NCBI RefSeq assembly: GCF_014297445.1
Contig: NZ_JACORU010000001.1
Span: 1,364,001-1,428,000 of the forward strand
Reading direction: 5' to 3'
From: Ramlibacter albus
Lineage (GTDB): Bacteria > Pseudomonadota > Gammaproteobacteria > Burkholderiales > Burkholderiaceae_C
Length of the DNA stretch: 64,000 bases
Below the pieces are notes generated by a model. It saw only the letters and a list, made by a program, of their open reading frames with translations. It had not been told where the DNA came from and searched no databases. Made by a program: the position numbers and the translations under genes. Shown one piece after another: positions 9,056 to 18,981 of this stretch. Position 1 is the stretch's first letter; each line of letters begins with the position of its first letter.

Positions 9056-10321
9056 ATGAACGAATACATCGAACGCGAAGCGAAATACGGTGCGCGCAAC
9101 TATGCGCCGGTGCACGTCGTCGTGGACCACGCGAAGGACTGCCTCGTCTGGGACGTCGACGGCCGCGAGTACATCGACATGATGAGTGCGTATTCGGCAG
9201 TGAGCCACGGCCACCTGCACCCGCGCATCGTCGCCGCGGCGCACCGCCAGCTGGCGAAGGTGGCCGTCACGTCGCGCGCCTACTTCGGCACCACGCTCGG
9301 CCCCTTCCTCGAAAAGCTCTCGCAGGTCACCGGCTTCGAGCGCGCGCTGCCCATGAATACCGGCGCCGAGGCCGTGGAGACGGCGATCAAGCTCGCGCGG
9401 CGTTGGGGTAACCGTGTGAAGGGCGTCTTCGACGGCAAGCAGGAGATCCTCGTGGCGCGCGGCAACTTCCATGGCCGCACCAGCACCATCGTCAGTTTCT
9501 CCAGCGAGGACTCGTACCGCGACGGCTTCGGGCCGCTGGCCACTGGCTTCCGGCACTTCGACTACGGCGACATGGACAGCATTCGCGCCGCCACGACCGC
9601 GAACACGTGCGCCGTGCTGCTCGAGCCGATCCAGGGCGAGGCCGGCGTGCTCGTGCCGCCCGCGGGCTTCTTCAAGGAACTGCGCGAGTGGTGCACGGCC
9701 AACGACATCCTGCTGGTCGACGACGAAGTGCAGGCGGGGCTGGGCCGCACGGGCAAGTGGTTCGCGTTCGAGCATGAGGGCATCCGCCCGGACGTGCTGA
9801 TCCTCGGCAAGGCGCTGGGCGCCGGCGTGCTGCCCGTGAGCGCCGTGTGCGCCGACGCGAAGGTGATGGACGTGTTCACGCCGAACAGCCATGGCTCGAC
9901 GTTCGGCGGCAATGCGCTGGCGGCGGCTGTGGCGCTGGAAGGCCTGAAGGTGCTGGAAGAAGAGAAGCTGGTGGAGCGCAGCGCCGAACTGGGTGAGCAT
10001 CTCATCGAGCGCCTGCGCGACGTGCAGGTGGAAGCACGGCCCCTCATCCGCGATGTGCGCGGCCGCGGCCTCTGGGTGGGCGTGGACATCGACCCGCGTT
10101 ACGCCACCGCGCGCGAGCTCGTGGAAGCGCTGGCCGCGAACGGCGTGCTGTCCAAGGAGACGCACGAGACGGTGATCCGCTTCGCGCCGCCCCTGACGAT
10201 CACCCGCGAGATGATCGACCGGGCGGTGGACATCTTCCGCAAGGTGGCAATGGAGAAAGCGGCGACGCTGAGGCGCGAAGGCAACACGAAGGAAGTGCCG
10301 CTGGCGGCGGTGGTCGACTGA
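9056..10321 (+). CDS. rocD: ornithine--oxo-acid aminotransferase
   Basis: The 421-aa class III PLP aminotransferase converts ornithine and 2-oxoglutarate to glutamate semialdehyde and glutamate. The N-terminus (YGARNYAPVHVVV) and MNTGAEAVETAIKLAR are characteristic of ornithine aminotransferases. The pyridoxal lysine is K252 in LILGKALGAG, and DDEVQAGLGRTG precedes it. The product (pyrroline-5-carboxylate) is also the product of ProA, encoded 1.1 kb downstream. Adjacency to an Lrp-type regulator indicates ornithine/arginine-responsive control. Confidence 0.95.
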   Translation: MNEYIEREAKYGARNYAPVHVVVDHAKDCLVWDVDGREYIDMMSAYSAVSHGHLHPRIVAAAHRQLAKVAVTSRAYFGTTLGPFLEKLSQVTGFERALPMNTGAEAVETAIKLARRWGNRVKGVFDGKQEILVARGNFHGRTSTIVSFSSEDSYRDGFGPLATGFRHFDYGDMDSIRAATTANTCAVLLEPIQGEAGVLVPPAGFFKELREWCTANDILLVDDEVQAGLGRTGKWFAFEHEGIRPDVLILGKALGAGVLPVSAVCADAKVMDVFTPNSHGSTFGGNALAAAVALEGLKVLEEEKLVERSAELGEHLIERLRDVQVEARPLIRDVRGRGLWVGVDIDPRYATARELVEALAANGVLSKETHETVIRFAPPLTITREMIDRAVDIFRKVAMEKAATLRREGNTKEVPLAAVVD

Positions 10322-10326
10322 ACCCC

Positions 10327-10332
10327 TAAACT
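10327..10332 (+). promoter_or_regulatory. -10-like hexamer close to holA start
   Basis: TAAACT ends 7 nt before the holA ATG (10340). There is no Shine-Dalgarno in the 18-nt gap after rocD, so a leaderless transcript is predicted. Confidence 0.35.
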
Positions 10333-10339
10333 TGCGGGC

Positions 10340-11425
10340 ATGCAACTGCCCGCGCAGCAACTCGCCACGCACCTCTCGAAGGGCCTGCGCTCGCTCTACA
10401 CCCTCCACGGCGACGAACCGCTGCTGGTGCAGGAAGCGGCGGATGCCATCCGCGCAGCGGCCCGCGCCCAAGGCTACACGGAGCGCACCGTCCACACCGT
10501 CACCGGCGCCAACTTCGACTGGAGCGAAGTGCTGGCGGCCGGCGGCTCGCTCTCGCTCTTCGCCGACAAGCAGATCGTCGAAGTCCGCATCCCCTCCGGC
10601 AAGCCGGGCAAGGAAGGCAGCGTTGCCCTGCAGCAGCTGGCGGAAAACGCGGCGGGCAACGACTCCACGCTCACGATCGTGTTACTGCCCAAGCTGGACC
10701 GCCAGACGAAGACCGGCGCCTGGTTCGGCGCGCTCGACGGCAACGGCGTCACGATCGAGCTGATGCCGGTCGAACGCGCCGCGCTGCCTCAGTGGATCGC
10801 CCAGCGCCTCGCGCAGCAGGGCCAGAAGGTCACCTCGGGCGACGAAGGCCACCGCACGCTGCAGTTCTTCGCGGACCGCGTGGAAGGCAACCTGCTGGCC
10901 GCCCACCAGGAGATCCAGAAGCTCGCGCTGCTCTACCCGCAAGGCGAACTCTCGTTCGAGCAGGTCGAAAGCGCCGTGCTCAACGTCGCGCGCTATGACG
11001 TCTTCAAGCTGTCCGAAGCCGTGCTGGCCGGCCAGCCTGCGCGCGTGCAGCGCATGCTGGACGGCCTGCAGGCCGAAGGCGAGGCGGAAGTGCTGGTGCA
11101 CTACACCCTGTCCGAAGACATCCGCGCGCTCAAGCGCGTCAAGGACGCGATGGCCGAAGGCCGCCCGCTGCCGGTCGCGCTGCGCGAGCAGCGCGTCTGG
11201 GGCGTCAAGGAAAAGCTCTACGAGCGCGCGCTGCCGCGCCTGGGCGCCACCGCACTGGACAACCTGCTGAACGCGGCGCACACCGTCGACGGCATCGTGA
11301 AGGGGCTGAAGGCGCCGGGGTGGCCCAATGACGGCTGGCAGGCGCTGCACCGGCTGGCCATGGACCTGTGCCGGGAGTGCACGGCCCAGCAGGGCCAACC
11401 CGCGCGTGCGAAAATAGGCGCGTGA
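10340..11425 (+). CDS. holA: DNA polymerase III delta subunit
   Basis: The 361-aa clamp-loader subunit opens the beta clamp. Recognised by the N-terminal [20 protein letters not shown], the central [21 protein letters not shown] and [18 protein letters not shown], and the C-terminal collar domain. Its stop overlaps the GTG start of proA by 4 nt (GTGA). It normally follows lptE directly; in this genome lrp-rocD intervenes. Confidence 0.94.
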   Translation: MQLPAQQLATHLSKGLRSLYTLHGDEPLLVQEAADAIRAAARAQGYTERTVHTVTGANFDWSEVLAAGGSLSLFADKQIVEVRIPSGKPGKEGSVALQQLAENAAGNDSTLTIVLLPKLDRQTKTGAWFGALDGNGVTIELMPVERAALPQWIAQRLAQQGQKVTSGDEGHRTLQFFADRVEGNLLAAHQEIQKLALLYPQGELSFEQVESAVLNVARYDVFKLSEAVLAGQPARVQRMLDGLQAEGEAEVLVHYTLSEDIRALKRVKDAMAEGRPLPVALREQRVWGVKEKLYERALPRLGATALDNLLNAAHTVDGIVKGLKAPGWPNDGWQALHRLAMDLCRECTAQQGQPARAKIGA

Positions 11426-12693
11426 ACGCGCTGAACATTTCGGAGTACATGCAAACGCTGGGCGTGCAGGCCCGGCAGGCCTCCGCGCGCATGGCCAAAG
11501 CCACCGCGGCCGAGAAGAACGCAGTCCTCAAGTCGCTCGCGCGGCTGCTTCGCGAGAACGTCGAAGCCCTGGCCAAGGACAACGCCAACGACATCGAGCG
11601 CGCCGTCGCCGCCGGCCTGGCCGCGCCGATGGTGGATCGCCTGAAGCTGACCCCCAGGATCGTGGAGGTGCTTGCGCAGGGCTGCGAGCAGCTCGCCGCC
11701 ATGCCGGACATCATCGGCGAGATCATCGGCATGAAGCAGCAGCCCTCGGGCATCCGCGTTGGCCAGATGCGCGTGCCGCTGGGCGTGTTCGGCATGATCT
11801 ACGAGAGCCGGCCGAACGTGACCGTCGAGGCCGCATCGCTGTCGATCAAGAGCGGCAACGCGTGCATCCTGCGCGGCGGCTCCGAAGCCATCGACTCCAA
11901 CCGCGCGCTGGCGCGCCTCGTGCAGCAGGCGCTCACCGACAACGGCCTGCCCGCCGAAGCGGCGCAGCTGGTGCAGACCACCGACCGCGAAGCGGTGGGC
12001 CAGCTGATCGCGATGCCGCAGTTCGTGGACGTGATCATCCCGCGCGGCGGCAAGGGCCTGATCGAGCGCATCAGCCGCGAGGCGAAGGTACCGGTGATCA
12101 AGCACCTCGACGGCAACTGCCACACCTACGTCGACGACCCCGTGGACATCGACATGGCCGTGCGCGTGGCCGACAACGCCAAGACGCAGAAGTACAGCCC
12201 CTGCAACGCGAGCGAAGGCCTGCTGGTCGCGCGCGGCGTGGCCAGGGAGTTCCTGCCGAAGATCGGCGCCATCTTCGCGGCCAAAGGCGTGGAGATGCGC
12301 TGCGACGCCGAGGCGAAGGCAATCCTTTCGCAGTTCGACCCGAAGGACGCCACCGAACAGGACTGGTACGAGGAATACCTCGCGCCGATCATCAGCATCA
12401 AGGTGGTGGCCGGCGTGGACGAAGCCATCGCCCACATCAACCACTACTCCTCGCACCACACCGACGCCATCCTCACGCGCGACCACGTGAACGCGCAGCG
12501 CTTCCTGCGCGAGGTGGATTCCGCCAGCGTGATGGTCAACACCAGCACGCGCTTCGCGGACGGGTTCGAATACGGCCTGGGCGCCGAGATCGGCATCAGC
12601 ACGGACAAGTTCCATGCGCGCGGGCCGGTCGGCATCGAAGGGCTCACTTCGCTCAAGTACGTCGTGCTCGGCCAGGGAGAGTTGCGCGGCTGA
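11422..12693 (+). CDS. proA: gamma-glutamyl phosphate reductase
   Basis: The 423-aa aldehyde-dehydrogenase-fold enzyme is the second step of proline synthesis. Seen motifs: [39 protein letters not shown], the catalytic Cys in [10 protein letters not shown], and the C-terminal [16 protein letters not shown]. The GTG at 11422 overlapping the holA stop was chosen because the upstream in-frame extension runs inside holA and is not conserved-looking. Confidence 0.96.
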   Translation: MNALNISEYMQTLGVQARQASARMAKATAAEKNAVLKSLARLLRENVEALAKDNANDIERAVAAGLAAPMVDRLKLTPRIVEVLAQGCEQLAAMPDIIGEIIGMKQQPSGIRVGQMRVPLGVFGMIYESRPNVTVEAASLSIKSGNACILRGGSEAIDSNRALARLVQQALTDNGLPAEAAQLVQTTDREAVGQLIAMPQFVDVIIPRGGKGLIERISREAKVPVIKHLDGNCHTYVDDPVDIDMAVRVADNAKTQKYSPCNASEGLLVARGVAREFLPKIGAIFAAKGVEMRCDAEAKAILSQFDPKDATEQDWYEEYLAPIISIKVVAGVDEAIAHINHYSSHHTDAILTRDHVNAQRFLREVDSASVMVNTSTRFADGFEYGLGAEIGISTDKFHARGPVGIEGLTSLKYVVLGQGELRG

Positions 12694-12732
12694 GCCTTGT
12701 AACCGGCCGGCAAGCCCCAAAATCCCCGGAGC

Positions 12733-14004
12733 ATGGTCCCCCACCTCATCACCGCCCTGACGGGCCCCATCAACGAGCTCGAGCAGCGCATCCTCGAGTC
12801 CATGCCGGCCATCGAGCGGTGGTTCCGGCTGGAATGGATGGAGCACACGCCGCCCTTCTACTGTTCGGTCGACCTGCGCAACGCCGGCTTCAAGCTGGCG
12901 CCCGTCGACACCAACCTGTACCCCGGCGGCTGGAACAACCTCACGCAGGAGATGCTGCCCCTGGCCGTGCAGGCGGCCATGGCGGCCATCGAGAAGATCT
13001 GCCCCGAGGCCAAGAACCTGCTGGTCATCCCCGAGAACCAGACGCGCAGCACCTTCTACCTGGCCAACGTGCTGCAGCTCAAGCGCATCTTCCAGATGGC
13101 GGGGCTGAACGTACGCATCGGCTCCATCGCGCCGGAGATCAAGAAGCCCACGGAGTTCACGCTGCCCACCGGCGAAAGCGTGGTCATCGAGCCGGTGGTG
13201 CGCACCAAGCGCCGCCTGGGCCTGAAGGACTTCGACCCCTGCACGATCCTGCTGAACAACGACCTGGCGGCCGGCGCCCCCGGCATCCTGGAAGACCTGC
13301 ATGAGCAGTACCTGCTGCCGCCCCTGCACGCGGGCTGGAGCGTGCGCCGCAAGAGCCGGCACTTCCAGAGCTACGAAGAGGTGGGCAAGCGCTTCGGCAA
13401 GATGCTGGGCATCGACCCGTGGCTCATCAACCCGATGTTCAACCGCTGCGGGCAGGTCGACTTCAACGAGCCGCAGGGGCTGGACTGCCTGCAGACCAAC
13501 GTCGACGCGCTGCTGACCAAGATCCGCAAGAAGTACAAGGAATACGGCATCAACGAGAAGCCGTTCGCGATCGTCAAGGCCGACAACGGCAGCTACGGCA
13601 TGGGCATCATGACCGTGCGCGACGTGAAGGACCTCGAGGAGATCGGCCGCCGCACCAAGGACAAGCCAGTGGGCGAAGTGATCATCCAGGAGGGCGTGCT
13701 CACCGCGGAGCGCATCAACGAGGCCGTGGCCGAGCCGGTGGTGTACATGATGGACCGCTACGTGGTCGGCGGCTTCTACCGCATCCATGCCGAGCGCGGC
13801 GACGACGAGAACCTCAACGCACCGGGTGCGTCCTATGTGCCCTTGGCTTTTGCGGAGAGTACGCACTTACCTCAGCCTGGCCACAAGCCGGGGGCCAGTG
13901 CACCGAACCGGTTCTACATGTACGGCGTGATCGGCCGGCTGGCCATGTTGGCTGCAAGTTACGAACTCGAGGCGACCGACCCGGAGCAAGAGGTCTACGA
14001 ATAG
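12733..14004 (+). CDS. gshA: glutamate--cysteine ligase (proteobacterial GshA variant)
   Basis: The 423-aa protein resembles the Acidithiobacillus/betaproteobacterial type of glutamate-cysteine ligase rather than the E. coli type. It carries the acidic and Arg-rich substrate region PPFYCSVDLRNAGFK and VDTNLYPGGWNNL, and an ATP-binding part KADNGSYGMGIMTV. It would make gamma-glutamylcysteine, with gshB about 3 kb downstream. A CAAAAT hexamer ends 9 nt before the ATG. kup follows after 45 nt. Another, YbdK-type ligase is encoded near 50 kb. Confidence 0.88.
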   Translation: MVPHLITALTGPINELEQRILESMPAIERWFRLEWMEHTPPFYCSVDLRNAGFKLAPVDTNLYPGGWNNLTQEMLPLAVQAAMAAIEKICPEAKNLLVIPENQTRSTFYLANVLQLKRIFQMAGLNVRIGSIAPEIKKPTEFTLPTGESVVIEPVVRTKRRLGLKDFDPCTILLNNDLAAGAPGILEDLHEQYLLPPLHAGWSVRRKSRHFQSYEEVGKRFGKMLGIDPWLINPMFNRCGQVDFNEPQGLDCLQTNVDALLTKIRKKYKEYGINEKPFAIVKADNGSYGMGIMTVRDVKDLEEIGRRTKDKPVGEVIIQEGVLTAERINEAVAEPVVYMMDRYVVGGFYRIHAERGDDENLNAPGASYVPLAFAESTHLPQPGHKPGASAPNRFYMYGVIGRLAMLAASYELEATDPEQEVYE

Positions 14005-14013
14005 CCGAAGGGG

Positions 14014-14019
14014 CACAAT
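14014..14019 (+). promoter_or_regulatory. -10-like hexamer upstream of kup
   Basis: CACAAT in the 45-nt gshA-kup gap, ending 30 nt before the GTG start of kup. No clear -35, so kup may have its own weak promoter or be read from gshA. Confidence 0.3.
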
Positions 14020-14049
14020 AGCGGTCCCCAGAAGACCCGAACCGGGCAC

Positions 14050-15918
14050 GTGCAGAACTCGAAATCCTCGCTCGCCGCGCTGACGCTCGGTGCCATCGGC
14101 GTCGTCTACGGCGACATCGGCACCAGCGTCCTTTATGCCGTCAAGGAAGTGTTCGGGCACGGCCACGTGCCGTTCACGCCGGCCAACGTCTACGGCATCC
14201 TGTCCATCTTCTTCTGGACGCTCACCGTCATCGTCTCGATCAAGTACGTCGTGCTCGTGCTGCGCGCCGACAACAACGGCGAGGGCGGCCTGGTGGCCAT
14301 GCTGGCCCTGGCCTCGCAGGCGGTGAAGGAGAAGCCGCAGCTGCGCGCGCGGCTCCTGCTGGTCGGCATCTTCGGCACCTCGCTCTTCTATGGCGACGGG
14401 GTCATCACGCCCGCCATCTCGGTGCTGTCGGCCGTGGAGGGCCTGGAGGTCGTCTCGCCGCACTTCAAGGACTGGGTGATCCCCATCACGCTGGTGGTGC
14501 TGCTCGGCCTGTTCGCGGTGCAAAAGCGCGGCACGGGCGGCATCGGGCGCTTCTTCGGCCCGGTCACGCTGATCTGGTTCGCGGTGCTCGCACTGCTGGG
14601 CATCTCGCACATCGTCAGGCACCCCGAGATCCTCGGGGCGCTGAGCCCGCACCACGCGCTGCTCTTCATGTGGCACCACCCGGGCACCACCTTCATCATC
14701 CTCGGCGCGGTGGTGCTGTGCGTGACCGGCGCCGAAGCGCTGTACGCGGACCTGGGGCACTTCGGCAAGAAGCCGATCCGGCTGGCCTGGTTCTCCATCG
14801 TCATGCCGGCGCTCACGCTCAACTACTTCGGCCAGGGCGCGCTGCTGCTGTCGAACCCGGAGGCGGTGAAGAACCCGTTCTACCTGATGGCGCCCGACTG
14901 GGCCCAGCTGCCGCTGGTGGTGCTGGCGACCATGGCCACGGTGATCGCGTCGCAGGCGCTGATCACGGGCGCGTTCAGCGTGACCAAGCAGGTCATCCAG
15001 CTGGGCTACCTGCCGCGGCTGAACATCCAGCACACGAGCGTGCGCGACACCGGGCAGATCTACATCCCGGCCGTCAACTGGGGCCTGTTCGTCGCCATCG
15101 TCCTGGCCGTGGTGCTCTTCCGCACGTCGAGCAGCCTCGCCGCCGCTTACGGCATCGCCGTGACACTGGACATGCTGATCACGACGATCCTCACCTTCTT
15201 CGTCATCCGCTACGGCTGGAAGTACCCGCTGGCACTGTGCATCGCGGCCACCGGCTGGTTCTTCGTCGTGGACTTCACGTTCTTCGCCTCGAACCTGCTC
15301 AAGCTGATCGACGGCGGCTGGTTCCCGCTGATGATCGGCGGCATGGTGTTCACGCTCATGACGACCTGGAAGAGCGGCCGCAGCATCCTCAACGAAAAGC
15401 TCAAGACGGACGCCATCGACCTGCAGAGCTTCCTCGAGGCCGTGTTCGTCAACCCGCCCACGCGCGTGGAAGGCACGGCGGTGTTCCTCACCGCGGAGCC
15501 CGGCACCGTGCCCAACGCGATGCTGCACAACCTCAAGCACAACAAGGTGCTGCACGACCACAACCTGTTCGTGACGGTGCGCAACCACGAGGTGCCGTGG
15601 ATCGGCATGGACAAGCGCGCCGTGATCACGCCGCTGGGGCACGACTGCTGGCAGATCGTCATCCACTACGGCTTCAAGAACGACCCCGACGTGCCGCGTG
15701 CGCTGGAGCACCTGCGCGGCCACGGCTGCGACCTCGAGCCGATGACCACCAGCTACTTCCTCTCGCGCGACGTGGTGGTGCCCAGCATCGGCGGCGGCAT
15801 GGCCGCGTGGCGCGAGAAGCTGTTCGCGCAGATGCACCACAACGCGAGCGCGGCGGCGGACTTCCTGAACCTGCCGAACAACTCCGTGGTGGAGCTGGGC
15901 TCGAAGATCGAGATCTAG
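14050..15918 (+). CDS. kup: K+ uptake transporter Kup
   Basis: The 622-aa KUP/HAK/KT transporter has the N-terminal [14 protein letters not shown] signature and [15 protein letters not shown], about 12 hydrophobic segments up to about residue 425, and a cytoplasmic C-terminal domain. It imports K+ with protons. The start is GTG at 14050; no internal start gives a better N-terminus. It lies between gshA and gshB. Its 3' end overlaps the convergent binding-protein gene by 4 nt (15915-15918). Confidence 0.96.
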   Translation: MQNSKSSLAALTLGAIGVVYGDIGTSVLYAVKEVFGHGHVPFTPANVYGILSIFFWTLTVIVSIKYVVLVLRADNNGEGGLVAMLALASQAVKEKPQLRARLLLVGIFGTSLFYGDGVITPAISVLSAVEGLEVVSPHFKDWVIPITLVVLLGLFAVQKRGTGGIGRFFGPVTLIWFAVLALLGISHIVRHPEILGALSPHHALLFMWHHPGTTFIILGAVVLCVTGAEALYADLGHFGKKPIRLAWFSIVMPALTLNYFGQGALLLSNPEAVKNPFYLMAPDWAQLPLVVLATMATVIASQALITGAFSVTKQVIQLGYLPRLNIQHTSVRDTGQIYIPAVNWGLFVAIVLAVVLFRTSSSLAAAYGIAVTLDMLITTILTFFVIRYGWKYPLALCIAATGWFFVVDFTFFASNLLKLIDGGWFPLMIGGMVFTLMTTWKSGRSILNEKLKTDAIDLQSFLEAVFVNPPTRVEGTAVFLTAEPGTVPNAMLHNLKHNKVLHDHNLFVTVRNHEVPWIGMDKRAVITPLGHDCWQIVIHYGFKNDPDVPRALEHLRGHGCDLEPMTTSYFLSRDVVVPSIGGGMAAWREKLFAQMHHNASAAADFLNLPNNSVVELGSKIEI

Positions 15919-17054
15919 CGCACGAGTTTTCCACCGGGGCCGACCATCGTCAGCTCCACGAACTTCGACGCGTTCTGCCCAGGCTCCGTGAAGCCGATCT
16001 CGAAGCCGCCCAGGTCGTACTGCTTCAGGTTCCACAGCGCGTCGATCAGCGTGGCCCGCGTGGTCTTCGGGCCTGACCGGCGCAGCGCCTCGACGAACAC
16101 CCGTGCATTGATGTAGCCCTCCAGCGCCACGTGCGACGGTTCGAGCTTCGTGCCCGACGCCGACCACGCCGCGCGGAACTCGCGCGCGACGATGGCGGTC
16201 GGCGACGACGGCAGCGGCACGACCTGCGAGATGTTCATGCGCGCGGCGTCGTCGCCGATCGCCTTGAGCGTCGCGGCGGCGCCCATCACCGACAACGCAT
16301 AGAGCGCCAGGCCGCGCTGCTTCGCGCGGATCGCCTTGACGAAGTCGACCGTCGGCTTGCCGGCGAGCCCGACGATCACGGCCTGCGGGTTCGAGTCCGC
16401 GAGTTTCGCGGCCGCCTTGCCCGCATCCGAACCGTCGTTTTCCACCGTCGCGCTCACCGGCGCGGGCAGCTTGTGCTTCTGCGCCGCCTGCACCGTGCCG
16501 TTGAACACTTCCTTGCCGAAGGCGTTGTTCTGGTAGGCGATGGCGATGCGCTTGATGTCGAGCGTGGACAGGTGCTGCACCAGCCGCTCGGCCTCCTCCG
16601 GGTAGCTCGCGCGGATGTTGAACACGTTGCGCATCTTCGGGCGTGCCGCCAGCGCGCCGGTGTACGGTGCGAAGAAGGGGATGCCGGTATCGGCCACCTT
16701 CGGCATCATGGCCGTCACGAGCGGCGTGCCGAAGCAGTTGAAGAGGGCCAGCACGTCGTTCTCGTCGAACAGCGTGTCCACGTTCTCGAGCGCCTGCTTC
16801 ACGTCGTAGGCATCGTCCAGCGTGCTCAGCTGGATCGGCTTGCCGTGGATGCCGCCCTTGGCGTTGACTTCGTCGAAGTACACCTTGGCGCCCTGCACCA
16901 GCGCCTGGCCGAGGTCGCCCAGCGGGCCGCTCAGCGTGGTGGTCTGGGCGAGCTTCCAGGCGGGGATCTTCGCGGGTGCGGCCCACCCGGCAACGGGAAC
17001 GAAAGCGGCGGCCGCCAGCAGGGTGCGGCGGCGGAGGACAGAGGGCGTGCGCAT
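15915..17054 (-). CDS. periplasmic ABC transporter substrate-binding protein (branched-chain amino acid type)
   Basis: The start at 17054 gives a 379-aa protein with a twin-Arg/hydrophobic signal ([18 protein letters not shown]) and GGAGAC as ribosome site; a longer frame to 17135 lacks these. The mature part has the LivJ/LivK fold: [31 protein letters not shown] split across two strands, then [18 protein letters not shown]. No permease or ATPase genes adjoin it, so it is an orphan component. The true ligand is not readable. Confidence 0.88.
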   Translation of the reverse strand: MRTPSVLRRRTLLAAAAFVPVAGWAAPAKIPAWKLAQTTTLSGPLGDLGQALVQGAKVYFDEVNAKGGIHGKPIQLSTLDDAYDVKQALENVDTLFDENDVLALFNCFGTPLVTAMMPKVADTGIPFFAPYTGALAARPKMRNVFNIRASYPEEAERLVQHLSTLDIKRIAIAYQNNAFGKEVFNGTVQAAQKHKLPAPVSATVENDGSDAGKAAAKLADSNPQAVIVGLAGKPTVDFVKAIRAKQRGLALYALSVMGAAATLKAIGDDAARMNISQVVPLPSSPTAIVAREFRAAWSASGTKLEPSHVALEGYINARVFVEALRRSGPKTTRATLIDALWNLKQYDLGGFEIGFTEPGQNASKFVELTMVGPGGKLVR

Positions 17055-17113
17055 GCGGGTCTCCGGCGTGAGGACGAGCTTGCAAGTTAGGCAGGAACGG
17101 CCGGCAGGGACAC

Positions 17114-17123
17114 GACTTAAGTC
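17114..17123. promoter_or_regulatory. short palindrome in the binding-protein / gshB divergent region
   Basis: GACTTAAGTC, a 10-bp perfect palindrome, contained in TTGACT on the minus strand (a possible -35 for the binding-protein gene). The 149-nt divergent region also holds a small CCGCCG/CGGCGG hairpin (17143-17156). Nothing else is identifiable there. Confidence 0.25.
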
Positions 17124-17203
17124 AAATCGGCGCACTTTTGGGCCGCCGTCCGGCGGGGAGATGCGCTTTGTGCGAAAGTAGGCGCCCCCCGCCCCCGCAC
17201 GCC

Positions 17204-18151
17204 ATGGACATCCTCTTCGTCGCCGACCCCCTCGAAGCCTTCAAGACCTACAAGGACACCACCTTCTCGATGATGCGCGAGGCGCAGCGCCGCGGGCACC
17301 GCATCGTGGCGTGCGAGCCGCGGCACATCACGTGGAAGTCCGGCGGCCTCGTGCACGCCGTGGTGCGCGAGATCGAGCTCACCGGCGACCTCGAGGACTG
17401 GTTCCGCGAGACGGCAACGCCGGTGCGTGCGCTGAAGGATTTCGGCGCGGTGATCATGCGCAAGGACCCGCCCTTCGACAGCGAGTACTTCTACGCCACA
17501 CACCTGCTGGAGCAGGCCGAGCGCGAAGGCGCGCGCGTGTTCAACAAGCCGGCGGCGCTGCGCGACCACCCGGAGAAGCTCGCGATCATGGAGTTCGCGC
17601 AGTGGGTGAGCCCCACGCTCGTCACGCGCGACCCCGAGGAGGTCAAGCGCTTCCACGCCGAGCACAAGGAGATCATCCTCAAGCCGTTGGACGGCATGGG
17701 CGGCATGGGCATCTTCCGCGTCGGGCCCGACGGGCTGAACCTGGGCTCGATCATCGAGACGCTCAACCAGGGCGGCGCGGTGACGCTGATGGTGCAGAAG
17801 TTCGTGCCGGAGATCGCGCAGGGCGACAAGCGCGTGCTGGTGATCGGCGGCGAGCCGGTACCTTTCTCGCTGGCGCGCATCCCGCAGGGCAGCGAGATCC
17901 GCGGCAACCTCGCGGCGGGCGGCAAGGGCGTGGCGCAACCGCTTTCGCCGCGCGACTGGGAGATCGCTCGTGCACTCGGGCCGGTGCTGGCCAAGCGCGG
18001 GCTGCTGCTCGTGGGGCTCGACGTGATCGGCGACTACCTGACCGAGGTGAACGTCACCAGCCCGACCTGCTTCCAGGAAATCACGCAGCAGGCCGGCTTC
18101 GACGTGCCGAAGATGTTCATCGACGCGCTGGAGCGCGAACTGTCAGCCTGA
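17204..18151 (+). CDS. gshB: glutathione synthetase
   Basis: The 315-aa ATP-grasp enzyme adds glycine to gamma-glutamylcysteine. It shows the family start MDILFVADPLEAFKTYKDTT, MRKDPPFDSEYFYATHLLE, the ATP-grasp ILKPLDGMGGMGIF and the C-terminal GLDVIGDYLTEVNVTSPT. The start at 204 of this stretch was chosen over an upstream frame with a non-conserved, low-complexity N-terminus. Its end overlaps the convergent glutamine amidotransferase gene by 9 nt. Confidence 0.96.
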   Translation: MDILFVADPLEAFKTYKDTTFSMMREAQRRGHRIVACEPRHITWKSGGLVHAVVREIELTGDLEDWFRETATPVRALKDFGAVIMRKDPPFDSEYFYATHLLEQAEREGARVFNKPAALRDHPEKLAIMEFAQWVSPTLVTRDPEEVKRFHAEHKEIILKPLDGMGGMGIFRVGPDGLNLGSIIETLNQGGAVTLMVQKFVPEIAQGDKRVLVIGGEPVPFSLARIPQGSEIRGNLAAGGKGVAQPLSPRDWEIARALGPVLAKRGLLLVGLDVIGDYLTEVNVTSPTCFQEITQQAGFDVPKMFIDALERELSA

Positions 18152-18910
18152 CAGTTTCTCGCCGTCGGCAAAGACCACCAGGTCGCCGGCCGAAAGCTGC
18201 ACCCACGCCTCGTTGACGGTCAGCGGCGCCGTCACCACCACCGCCACCTTGTCGCTCGGCGTGGTGTTGCGGGCGAAGTCCACCGACAGGTCCTCGTCCT
18301 TCAGCTGCGCATGCGCGAACGGGTGCTTGCGCTCCACGTAGTACAGGTTGGTGGAGCAATGTGCCCACAGCGCTTCGCCGTTGGACAGCAGGAAGTTGAA
18401 CGGCCCGTGCTTCGCGATTTGCGGCGTGAGCTCGCGCAGCGTGAGCGTGAGCTCGTTCACGTCGGGCACGCCGGCATGCGACTTGGCCAGCTCCTGCATG
18501 ATCCAGCAGAACGCGCGCTCGCTGTCCGTGCTGCCCACGGGCTTGAAGCTCGCGTGGATGCGCGGGTGGAACTCCTTCAAGTCGCCGTTGTGCGCGAACA
18601 CCCAGTAGCGGCCCCACAGCTCGCGCACGAACGGGTGGCAGTTCTCCAGGGCAACCACCCCCTGCGTGGCCTTGCGGATGTGGGCGATGACGTTGCGGCT
18701 CTTGATCGGGTAGCGGCGGATCAGCTCCGCGATCGGCGACTCGCAGGCGGCCTGGTGATCCACGAAGTGCCGCAGGCCGAGGCCCTCGAAAAACGCGATG
18801 CCCCAGCCGTCGGCGTGGTGGTCGGTGCGGCCCCCGCGCTGCGCGAAGCCGGAAAAGCTGAATGTCACGTCCGTGGGCGTGTTGCAGTTCATCCCGAGCA
18901 ACTGGCACAT
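18143..18910 (-). CDS. class II glutamine amidotransferase (YafJ-like)
   Basis: With the start at 18910 the protein (255 aa) begins Met-Cys, so Cys2 becomes the N-terminal nucleophile of a class II (Ntn) glutamine amidotransferase. Also seen: HADGWGIAFFEG, HIRKATQG and FAHNGDL, the glutaminase active-site blocks. No synthetase domain is fused, so the ammonia acceptor is unknown. The YafJ/YhbX group has been linked to stress and is often near glutathione genes; here gshB is convergent with it. A CATAAT on the minus strand ends 7 nt before the start. Confidence 0.9.
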   Translation of the reverse strand: MCQLLGMNCNTPTDVTFSFSGFAQRGGRTDHHADGWGIAFFEGLGLRHFVDHQAACESPIAELIRRYPIKSRNVIAHIRKATQGVVALENCHPFVRELWGRYWVFAHNGDLKEFHPRIHASFKPVGSTDSERAFCWIMQELAKSHAGVPDVNELTLTLRELTPQIAKHGPFNFLLSNGEALWAHCSTNLYYVERKHPFAHAQLKDEDLSVDFARNTTPSDKVAVVVTAPLTVNEAWVQLSAGDLVVFADGEKLSG

Positions 18911-18917
18911 GAGGCTG

Positions 18918-18923
18918 ATTATG
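18918..18923 (-). promoter_or_regulatory. -10 element of the class II amidotransferase gene
   Basis: Minus-strand CATAAT, ending 7 nt before the ATG at 18910; no Shine-Dalgarno, so a leaderless mRNA is predicted. Confidence 0.4.
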
Positions 18924-18981
18924 GGTTTTCTCCGAAGCGCCGGGGGCCGCATCGGGCCATCATTCGCGCCAGGAGGAGACC

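Noticed and set aside
12694..12732. Hairpin CTTG...CAAG in the proA-gshA gap as a terminator
   Set aside because: Only four paired bases at the ends and a self-complementary CCGGCCGG core; no T-run, so too weak to call.
11218..13866. 882-codon frame antisense to proA and gshA
   Set aside because: Opposite-strand shadow of two clearly recognised genes; no own motif.
13867..17085. 1072-codon open frame on the minus strand across kup and the binding-protein gene
   Set aside because: Low-complexity Arg/His/Asp composition, crosses real genes on both strands, no motif. A shadow frame.
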